The notes under the pieces: generated by a model
The model's input: only the letters and a program-made list of their open reading frames with translations
What the model was told of the DNA's origin: nothing
Databases searched by the model: none
In this document: positions 6,109 through 11,140 of the stretch, piece by piece
Numbering within the stretch: the first letter of the stretch is position 1
Layout of the letters: each line of letters begins with the position of its first letter
Position numbers and translations under genes: made by a program
NCBI GenBank assembly: GCA_947166955.1
Contig: CAMVGI010000019.1
Span: 1 to 11,140, forward strand
Reading direction: 5' to 3'
Length of the DNA stretch: 11,140 bases
From: an uncultured Clostridia bacterium
GTDB lineage: Bacteria; Bacillota_A; Clostridia; Oscillospirales; Oscillospiraceae

Positions 6109-6789
6109 TCACTTCCTGCACTGGAACACCGCAATGCTCTGCACGTTGTAGACCTTTGCCTCGCTGTACAGCCCCGCGAGCCGTGTCCGCAGGCTTTCGA
6201 GCGTTTCAAACGGTTCCGTGAAAAAGCCGCTTTTGATGTAAAACTGCCGGATGCGCTTGTCCGTGTGCGCGTTGCAGCCCTTGACATAGAAGCACCCGCA
6301 GAAGATCCCGCCCGGCTTTAAGACGCGGTATGTCTCCCGATACGCCGCCTCCTTGTCCGGAAAGGCGTGGAAGCCGTTGAGCGAGACCACCGCGTCGAAA
6401 CTCTCGTCCGCGAACGGCAGCGCGCCGACGTCGCCCTGACGGAACGCGATGTTGGAGATACCCATTTCGGCAGCTCTCGCCTGCGCGGACGCCATCATCT
6501 TTTCGGAGTAGTCAAGGCAGGTGATATCCGCCTCCGGCAGCGTTTTCCACACGGGCATGGACAGCACGCCCGTCCCCACCGGCACCTCCAAAAGCTTTCC
6601 CTTGAAGTCCGCCGGGATCGCCTCAAACGCTCCCGCCTGATATTCCAGCGCGTCGTGCTTTGTCATGCGCCACACTCCCTTGAGGATGATCCTTCCCGGC
6701 AGCGTCGTGCCGGTCATCATGCCGTCGTAGAAGCCGTGCGCGTTCCCCAGGTCTCTGTAAGCCGATTTGATCTCGTCCTTGCGTGACAT
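6109..6789 (-). CDS. Class I SAM-dependent methyltransferase
   Basis: This is a 226-residue protein of the Methyltransf_11 type. Motif I is LLEVPVGTG (residues 66-74), an unusual variant with Pro where most have Gly or a small residue before VGTG. It is followed by an acidic residue at the end of strand 2 (CLDYSEKM, Asp93) and by QGDVGALPFADESFDAV (118-134) as motifs II-III. YRVLKPGGIF (154-163) is the post-motif strand. The methyl acceptor is unknown. The LPFADESFDAV segment is identical to that of the methyltransferase at 7978-8760, although the rest of the two proteins differs. A GGAGG lies eight bases upstream of the ATG at 6789. The gene sits between the DtxR-type regulator (17 bp) and the reductase-like gene (13 bp) in the operon. 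Confidence 0.85.
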   Translation of the reverse strand: MSRKDEIKSAYRDLGNAHGFYDGMMTGTTLPGRIILKGVWRMTKHDALEYQAGAFEAIPADFKGKLLEVPVGTGVLSMPVWKTLPEADITCLDYSEKMMASAQARAAEMGISNIAFRQGDVGALPFADESFDAVVSLNGFHAFPDKEAAYRETYRVLKPGGIFCGCFYVKGCNAHTDKRIRQFYIKSGFFTEPFETLESLRTRLAGLYSEAKVYNVQSIAVFQCRK

Positions 6790-6806
6790 TTAAACCGCCT
6801 CCCAAT

Positions 6807-7175
6807 TTATCTCATTGCCGCCATGTGATTTTTGACTGCGGCAAAGGTCTCGTCGCTGATGACGTGCTCGATGCGGCAGGCGTCGTTCGACGCCGTTTCC
6901 GCGTCCACGCCGAGAGAGACGAAATACTGCGTCATCACCAGATGGCGCTCGTAGATTTTCGCCGCAAGCTCCTGCCCCAGTTCGGTCAGCCGGATGCCGG
7001 AGCTTTCCTCGATGTCGAGAAAGCCGCCCTCCTCCAAAAGATGCACGGCGCGACTGACGCTCGGGCGCGTGACGCCCATCTGCTCGCTGACGTCCTTTGC
7101 GCGAATAAAGCTCTTTTTGTGCGAGAGGACGTAGATGGTCTCCAAATACATCTCGCCCGATTCCTGCAATACCAT
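6807..7175 (-). CDS. DtxR-family metal-dependent transcriptional regulator
   Basis: This 122-residue repressor has an N-terminal winged helix-turn-helix (about residues 20-65, recognition helix in TRPSVSRAVHLLEE) and a dimerisation domain (about 66-122). It lacks the C-terminal SH3-like domain of DtxR and IdeR, as MntR does. By visual alignment its metal ligands are of the DtxR iron type: Met9 in EMYLETIY, and Cys100, Glu103 and His104 in ACRIEHVISDE, whereas Mn-specific MntR has Asp and Glu at the first two. His78 is retained, but the other ancillary-site ligands are replaced (Thr82, Asn97). AAGGAGG lies five bases before the ATG at 7175. It follows the ZIP transporter gene by 10 bp. It probably represses this operon and the DUF2325 unit through the GTTAS-N6-STAAC palindromes when iron is plentiful (inference). 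Confidence 0.88.
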   Translation of the reverse strand: MVLQESGEMYLETIYVLSHKKSFIRAKDVSEQMGVTRPSVSRAVHLLEEGGFLDIEESSGIRLTELGQELAAKIYERHLVMTQYFVSLGVDAETASNDACRIEHVISDETFAAVKNHMAAMR

Positions 7176-7185
7176 GTTTTCCTCC

Positions 7186-7971
7186 TTATCCCAGCGCCGT
7201 GTCCAGCGCCATCATCAGGGTAAAGCCCAGCGCGAACAGCACCGTGCCGACGTTGGAGTGCTCGCCCTCCGACATCTCGGGGATCAGCTCTTCCACCACC
7301 ACGTAGACCATCGCGCCCGCCGCGAAGCTCAGAAGATACGGAAGCGCCGGAACGACGAGTCTCGCAAACAGGATCGTCAGCAGCGCGCCGAGCGGCTCCA
7401 CCGCGCCGGAGAGCGTGCCGTACCAAAACGCGCGTCGCCTGCTCACGCCCTCCGCCGTCAGCGGCATGGAGATGATCGCGCCCTCGGGAAAGTTCTGGAT
7501 GGCGATACCCAGCGCGAGCGAGAGTGCGCCGAGCGCCGTGATGCCCGCGTTCCCCGCGAGAAATCCCGCGTACACCACGCCGACCGCCATACCCTCCGGG
7601 ATGTTGTGGAGCGTGACCGCCAGCACCAGCATCGTCGTCTTCTGCCACTCTTTCTTCGGCCCCTCCGCCTGCTCGCTGCCGAGGTGGAGGTGCGGGATGG
7701 CGCGGTCGAGCAGCAGCAGGAACAGGATACCCGCCCAGAAGCCGAGCGCCGCGGGGAGAAACGCAAGCTTTCCCATGCCCGTCGCCTGTTCCATCGCCGG
7801 AAGCAGCAGGCTCCACACCGACGCGGCGACCATGACCCCCGCCGCGAAGCCCTGCAAGGCGCGCTGGAGCGTTCGGTCCATCTCGCGCTTCATGAAGAAC
7901 ACGCACGCGGAGCCCAGCGTTGTTCCTGCGAAGGGGATCAGCAGCCCGCAGGCAAGCTCACGATACGGCAT
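7186..7971 (-). CDS. ZIP-family divalent metal transporter
   Basis: This 261-residue integral membrane protein is of the GufA/ZupT-like bacterial ZIP class. The two signature metal-binding helices are clear: HNIPEG at 122-127 and QNFPEG at 159-164. Glu192 in GAVEPLG and the acidic EELIPE (227-232) complete the usual pattern. A histidine motif, HLHLG (94-98), lies in the cytoplasmic loop between helices 3 and 4, as is common in the family. About eight membrane segments are visible. ZIP proteins bring Zn2+, Fe2+ or Mn2+ into the cytoplasm; which ion is used here cannot be told from sequence, but the adjacent iron-type regulator favours iron or zinc. GAGG lies four bases before the ATG. It is six bp after the preceding methyltransferase gene. 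Confidence 0.9.
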   Translation of the reverse strand: MPYRELACGLLIPFAGTTLGSACVFFMKREMDRTLQRALQGFAAGVMVAASVWSLLLPAMEQATGMGKLAFLPAALGFWAGILFLLLLDRAIPHLHLGSEQAEGPKKEWQKTTMLVLAVTLHNIPEGMAVGVVYAGFLAGNAGITALGALSLALGIAIQNFPEGAIISMPLTAEGVSRRRAFWYGTLSGAVEPLGALLTILFARLVVPALPYLLSFAAGAMVYVVVEELIPEMSEGEHSNVGTVLFALGFTLMMALDTALG

Positions 7972-7977
7972 AATTCC

Positions 7978-8760
7978 TCACTTCTTTCCGACCAGCAGCG
8001 CCGAGCCGGTAAGGAACATCGTCGCCGCCTCGGCGCGGCTCATGAACTTCCCGTTCGCCGTGTCGATCAGCTCCGCGCGCTCGTAGCCCATTGCACGCAG
8101 CTCATCGCAGAACTTTTGCATATCGCCGTAGCGCTGCTCGCTCATGATGTCGTGGATGGCGAACGTGCCGCCTTTTTTGAGCACGCGCAGGGTTTCCAGC
8201 AGCAGCTTTTGTTTGTCCGCGCCCATGACGTTGTGGTAGACGTAGTTGCTTGTCACCGCGTCGAAGCTCTCGTCCGCAAAGGGCAGCTTTTTCGCGTTGC
8301 CGACGCGGAAGGAAACGTTCTCCACACCCTCGGCCGCGGCGTTTTGCTCGCAGACCTCCTGCGAGAACGAGGCGTACTCCGGCCCCCACGCGTCGCAGCC
8401 CACCATGCGCGCCTTGGGGTTGCGCTTCGCGCAGGCGATGGTCAGCGCGCCGCTGCCGCAGCCGACGTCCAGCCCCACGCCGCCGTCGGGGATCGTGACG
8501 TAATCCGCCGTACCCTCGACGATCTGCTTCGAGAGCTGACGCTTGCCCTCATAAGAAAACATTCCGCGCGCATAAGCGCACCACGCCGCAAACGCGCCGC
8601 AGCCCGCAGCGCCGAGCGCGGTCACGGCGGCAAGCGCCTTGGTCCCCTTGCTTTTGCCGAACACGCCGAACCCCGCCGCGCCGAGCGCCAGCATGCCCGC
8701 GCCCGCGGCAAAGCCCGTCAGCATCCCCTTTGGCACCCAGTTTTTGTAATCAGCCTTCAT
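7978..8760 (-). CDS. Membrane-anchored class I SAM methyltransferase
   Basis: This 260-residue protein has two predicted N-terminal membrane helices (about residues 12-34 and 41-63, rich in Gly and Ala). A class I methyltransferase domain follows: motif I LDVGCGSG at 97-104, an aspartate at the end of strand 2 (VGCDAWG, Asp123), LPFADESFDAV at 159-169 and LRVLKKGGTFAIHD at 191-204. The domain should face the cytoplasm, so the acceptor may be a lipid, quinone-like or membrane-bound molecule (inference). GGGAGG lies about 12 bases before the ATG at 8760, a long but usable spacing, and the preceding stop is seven bp away. It is distinct from the soluble methyltransferase at 6109-6789 apart from the shared motif. 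Confidence 0.85.
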   Translation of the reverse strand: MKADYKNWVPKGMLTGFAAGAGMLALGAAGFGVFGKSKGTKALAAVTALGAAGCGAFAAWCAYARGMFSYEGKRQLSKQIVEGTADYVTIPDGGVGLDVGCGSGALTIACAKRNPKARMVGCDAWGPEYASFSQEVCEQNAAAEGVENVSFRVGNAKKLPFADESFDAVTSNYVYHNVMGADKQKLLLETLRVLKKGGTFAIHDIMSEQRYGDMQKFCDELRAMGYERAELIDTANGKFMSRAEAATMFLTGSALLVGKK

Positions 8761-8767
8761 TGTATCG

Positions 8768-9557
8768 TCAGCCCTCCCTGAAAGATATTTTGACGATCCG
8801 CATACGGACCGAATGGTCGCAAAATTTGAGCATCATGCGGTGGACAAGTCCCAGCTCGCCCGATATGTCGCGGTAGCCGCGCATATAGCTTTTCGCCGTC
8901 ACGGCGGCGTAGTCCGCGCTCCACGTCCGCAGGCTCGCGGGGTCCTCCAGAGAGAACAGCGCGTCCACGTCGCGGATGCCAGCCTCACGGAGCCACGTCT
9001 TCGTCATCAGCTTTGCGCCGCGCCGGTTGCAGGAATCGAACACCAGCACACCGCCCGGAAAGCGCCGCGCCAGCTCCGCGAAAAGCCGCCGCACGTCCTC
9101 GGTTTTGAAGTAATAGAACACACCCGCCGCGAAGAACACCGCGCCCTTCGCGCCGTCAATCCGATCCATCCACGAAAAGTCATTGAGATCGCAGCCGACG
9201 TTCTCCTCGCGCTCTCCGGCGCTCAGCAGCTCGTTTCGGACGACGATCACATCCGGCAGATCGACATTGTACCCGCGGCACGTTCCGTTGTCCACCTTAT
9301 GAAAGGTATCGTCCAGCCCGCAGCCGAGGTTGACCACGGCGGCTTCGGGATGCGCGCTCCTCCAGCGCGCCGAACAGCCCCGTGGTCGAGCGCATTTTCT
9401 TTTCGCGGCTTGCGAAGTCGTAGTCGAGCAGCGAGCAGATGCGCTCTGCCTCGGGGTCGGAAAAGAGCGCCGGATAGCGCTCCGAGCAGATCTTGCGCGC
9501 AAAGAGCGGGATGATGAGCGTCTCCTGCACGGTGTTCTTTTCGATGTGGTATTTCAT
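8768..9557 (-). pseudogene. LCM-type methyltransferase interrupted by a frameshift
   Basis: Two frames together spell one protein of the leucine-carboxyl-methyltransferase/TcmP-like family. The N-terminal part (MKYHIEKNTVQETLIIPLFA, then a PALFSDPEAERICSLLDYDF segment) starts at 9557. Its ATG overlaps the preceding stop (ATGA). The C-terminal part, in the +1 frame, begins around AHPEAAVVNLGCGLDD, the typical motif I, and continues through DLPDVIVVRNELL and AAGVFYYFKTEDVRRLF to the stop at 8768. The frames meet near 9345-9400. The linker between the halves is shorter than I expect for the family, so a small deletion is as likely as a single-base insertion. As written, no single frame makes the whole enzyme. 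A sequencing or assembly error, or programmed frameshifting, remain possible. Normal activity would be methylation of a small carboxylate or hydroxyl substrate. Confidence 0.7.
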
Positions 9558-9811
9558 CTGCCGAACAGTCCCTTTTTCTCATACGGCGCTGTCGTGACGA
9601 GCGTGCAGGTATAGCCCGTTTCGGCAATCGCAGCACGGAGCTTTTCCTCGTCCACGGCGGTCTCCGTCAGGAAAGACGCCTCACCCTTTTTGTGTGACGC
9701 CGCGACCTTCTTCGCATCCGGCACGGTCTTGCGGATCACGTCGCAGATGTGCGCCTCGCACATGGGGCACATCATGCCGTCGATGGTAAGTGTGGTTTTC
9801 AGTGTTGACAT
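9554..9811 (-). CDS. Heavy-metal-associated (HMA) domain protein, CopZ-like
   Basis: This 85-residue cytosolic protein consists of one HMA domain. The metal site GMMCPMC (Cys15 and Cys18) sits in the first loop. The expected betaalphabeta-betaalphabeta pattern follows, ending in an IAETGYTC segment typical of the last helix. Such proteins bind Cu(I), Zn(II) or related soft ions and pass them to P1B ATPases. A further Cys23 (HICD) and Cys69 are present. The partner may be the ATPase encoded upstream (10805-11140). AAGGAGG lies eight bases before the ATG at 9811, and the gene follows the hydrolase gene by 13 bp. Its stop overlaps the start of the LCM-type methyltransferase. A metal-chaperone role is likely; the ion is not determined. 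Confidence 0.87.
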   Translation of the reverse strand: MSTLKTTLTIDGMMCPMCEAHICDVIRKTVPDAKKVAASHKKGEASFLTETAVDEEKLRAAIAETGYTCTLVTTAPYEKKGLFGR

Positions 9812-9824
9812 TTTCTCTGCCTCC

Positions 9825-10727
9825 TTATATCTTCATCAACTCCACCATCTGCCGCCAGCCCTCTTTCGCCTCCGGGACGATGGGGAAGACCGGATAGCAG
9901 TGGAACATCCCCTTGCCGACGATCATTCGGTAATCGACGCCGTACTTCCGCATCGCGCGCTCGAACGAGGGCGCAACGGCATAGAGCGTTTCGTCGGAGC
10001 CATAGATGAACGTGACGCGCGGGCAGTTCGTGAAGTCGCCCTTTTGGAGCCAGATCATGTACTCCGGCACGCTCTCGTCGCCGTGGCGCATGACGGTCAC
10101 GGCATCCTTCATGTACTGTGCGGGGATCGCCACATCGAGCCTGTCCAGCTCCTTCATCCGCCGCCATTCCTCCTCGTCCGCCACGCAGGTGCCCGGCGAG
10201 ATCGCCATGATGTGCGCCGGCATGGGCGTATCAAGGTGCTTAGCGTTGATGTATGCGACCAGCCCCAGCGCGAGATTGCCGCCGGAGGAAGTTCCCAAAA
10301 CCGAGATGTTCTCTGGCGCGTACTCCCGCAGCATGGCCTTATAGGTCTCGTGTACCATCTCATACGCCTTTGTCAGCGGATACTCCGTGCAGAGCGGATA
10401 ATACGGCACATAGAGGTCGAGTCCCGTCTCCTTCGCAAAACGCAGCGCCTTTTTGACGGAGCTGGGCCGCGGCGCGGACACCATACCGCCGCCGATAATG
10501 AAAAGGTTCGCCTTTTTCGCCCGTCCGGGGTGGAGCATTTTCAGCACAGGAAAGCCCATGACCTCGGTTTTGACAACCTGTATCTCGGGATCGCGCAGCT
10601 CTGGGATGCGGTTTCTCGCGTTCTGTCTCCGCTTTTTCACCAGAAGTTCATCCACGCTCCCGCCCCACATCCGTTTCAGTCCGAGCATTTTTACCAGACG
10701 CTTGAGGACTTCATATTGAAAAGACAT
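9825..10727 (-). CDS. Alpha/beta hydrolase of the HSL/esterase type
   Basis: This is a 300-residue cytosolic protein. A IIGGGM stretch at 77-82 stands in the position of the HGGG oxyanion motif of the hormone-sensitive-lipase family, but the histidine is missing. The nucleophile elbow is GTSSGGN (145-151), making Ser147 the nucleophile. The acid is Asp245 in IYGSDETLY and the base is His276 in GMFHCYP. Between them ISPGT (176-180) is a typical strand-end motif. It probably cleaves an ester or acyl group of an unknown substrate. It is the first gene of the long operon: a palindromic operator candidate lies 28 bp upstream, and a GGGGG run seven bases before the ATG at 10727 is the ribosome binding site. 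Fold and triad are well supported. Confidence 0.87.
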   Translation of the reverse strand: MSFQYEVLKRLVKMLGLKRMWGGSVDELLVKKRRQNARNRIPELRDPEIQVVKTEVMGFPVLKMLHPGRAKKANLFIIGGGMVSAPRPSSVKKALRFAKETGLDLYVPYYPLCTEYPLTKAYEMVHETYKAMLREYAPENISVLGTSSGGNLALGLVAYINAKHLDTPMPAHIMAISPGTCVADEEEWRRMKELDRLDVAIPAQYMKDAVTVMRHGDESVPEYMIWLQKGDFTNCPRVTFIYGSDETLYAVAPSFERAMRKYGVDYRMIVGKGMFHCYPVFPIVPEAKEGWRQMVELMKI

Positions 10728-10754
10728 ATGCCCGCCCCCTTGATCTATCTTTTC

Positions 10755-10770
10755 GTTAGATTTTGCTAAC
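10755..10770 (-). promoter_or_regulatory. Palindromic operator candidate 3, upstream of the long operon
   Basis: GTTAG-ATTTTG-CTAAC has perfect five-base arms around six bases, 28 bp before the start of the first operon gene. It matches the two palindromes near the DUF2325 gene in arm sequence and spacing. On the minus strand the three share TGTTASC near the 5' side and TAAC at the 3' side. I could not identify convincing -35 and -10 boxes around it. The DtxR-type regulator, encoded in this same operon, is the likely binder, which would make the operon autoregulated (inference). Confidence 0.6.
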
Positions 10771-10780
10771 AGCAGGGTAG

Positions 10781-10798
10781 ACTGCGCCGAAGCGCAGT
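10781..10798 (-). terminator. Hairpin with UUCG tetraloop after the ATPase gene
   Basis: On the minus strand ACTGCGC, TTCG and GCGCAGT form a perfect seven-base-pair stem with the very stable C(UUCG)G loop, beginning six bases after the ATPase stop. No U-tract follows on the minus strand (CTACCC), so it is a weak candidate for an intrinsic terminator. It may instead mark the mRNA 3' end by blocking exonucleases, or lie within a read-through transcript joining the ATPase to the long operon. Confidence 0.5.
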
Positions 10799-10804
10799 AA
10801 AAGG

Positions 10805-11140
10805 TTAAGTGTCCAGCAGGCGCGGCATGCTGCGAAGCCCGATGGCAACGGTCGATCCGTTGTGCAGCAGCGCGCCCGTCGCGGGCGGCAGCACGCCGGT
10901 GACGCCGAGCAGGATGAGCGCGAGGTTGAACGACATGATCGCGCGGTAGTTGCCCCGGATGCGGCGCATCAGCGCCTCGCTGAGCTCGCGCAGCGTCACG
11001 AAGGCGTACAGATCGTCCTCCGACACCGTGATATCCGCGATCTCGCGCGCGATTGCCGCGCCCGTGCTGATGGCGACGCCGACGTCCGCCTCCGAAAGGG
11101 CAGGGGAGTCGCTGATGCCGTCGCCGACCATGATGACCGT
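10805..11140 (-). CDS. Heavy-metal P1B-type ATPase, C-terminal end only
   Basis: The last 111 residues are visible; the rest lies beyond the window. The hinge motif VGDGISDSPALSEADVGVAI is the P-type ATPase GDGxNDxP signature, with Ser replacing the usual Asn. The final part has two membrane helices, around FNLALILLGVTGVLPPATGALLHNG and STVAIGLRSM. The last motif, HNGSTVAI, lacks the Zn/Cd-type DxG and the Cu-type MxxSS. It is closer to the P1B-4-like or Mn/Fe-type pumps, so copper transport is not the best guess. In full-length family members ATP hydrolysis drives metal ions out of the cytoplasm. It is upstream of the HMA protein, which may deliver metal to it. The ATPase family is certain; the ion is tentative. 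Confidence 0.88.
   Translation of the reverse strand, partial: TVIMVGDGISDSPALSEADVGVAISTGAAIAREIADITVSEDDLYAFVTLRELSEALMRRIRGNYRAIMSFNLALILLGVTGVLPPATGALLHNGSTVAIGLRSMPRLLDT

Noticed and set aside
8250..8290. Shared DNA encoding LPFADESFDAV in the two methyltransferases as a sign of recent duplication
   Set aside because: The proteins differ almost everywhere else; this is a common methyltransferase motif with similar codon use.
4887..8781. Long plus-strand open frames, including ones of 444 and 548 codons
   Set aside because: They run antisense to genes with clear family motifs and coupled starts, have Arg/His/Gln-rich low-meaning translations and no good ribosome binding sites. High G+C content produces such frames.
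9690..10769. Plus-strand frame of 359 codons opposite the HMA and hydrolase genes
   Set aside because: It is antisense to two well-supported proteins, with a biased composition and no motif.
10781..10798. UUCG hairpin as a definite Rho-independent terminator
   Set aside because: There is no U-tract on either strand, so it is listed only as a weak terminator candidate.

Overview
The window looks like chromosomal DNA of a G+C-rich Firmicute of class Clostridia, probably an uncultured gut Oscillospirales/Christensenellales-type anaerobe. The evidence is the clostridial families DUF3793 and DUF2325, GGAGG-type ribosome binding sites before most genes, and high G+C with no tRNA, rRNA, CRISPR array or insertion sequence. 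Every gene I can support is on the minus strand, so transcription runs from high to low coordinates. The long plus-strand frames are antisense shadows.

Layout in the direction of transcription: (1) 11140-10805, the C-terminal end of a heavy-metal P-type ATPase, followed by a short UUCG hairpin and a palindrome GTTAG-N6-CTAAC. (2) 10727-876, a tightly packed run of 15 reading units with no gap above 22 bp and many 4-bp start/stop overlaps, so very likely one operon. In order: alpha/beta hydrolase, HMA metal-binding protein, LCM-type methyltransferase with a frameshift, methyltransferase with an N-terminal membrane hairpin, ZIP metal transporter, DtxR-type regulator, second methyltransferase, ketopantoate-reductase-like dehydrogenase, three consecutive L-2-amino-thiazoline-4-carboxylate (ATC) hydrolase-family proteins, two small membrane proteins, an alpha/beta hydrolase, and a frameshifted C-terminal remnant of a related hydrolase. 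(3) 879-783, a regulatory region with a good promoter, two more palindromes of the same type and an 11-bp hairpin. (4) 767-1, a DUF2325 gene and a DUF3793 gene that runs off the window, separated by two hairpins.

The common theme is metal, probably iron. There is an efflux or translocating ATPase, a CXXC metal-binding protein, a ZIP importer, and a DtxR-family repressor whose visible ligands are of the iron type (Met, Cys, Glu, His). Three copies of a GTTAS-N6-STAAC palindrome sit just upstream of the two transcription units and are good candidates for its operators.

What the enzymes in the middle make or degrade cannot be read from the sequence. The combination of three ATC-hydrolase paralogues, three methyltransferases, an atypical ketopantoate-reductase-like enzyme and hydrolases under apparent metal control is the most unusual feature. 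It may be a small-molecule pathway tied to metal supply, which is inference. Two units carry apparent +1 frameshifts, so the operon may be partly decaying, or the assembly may contain errors there.
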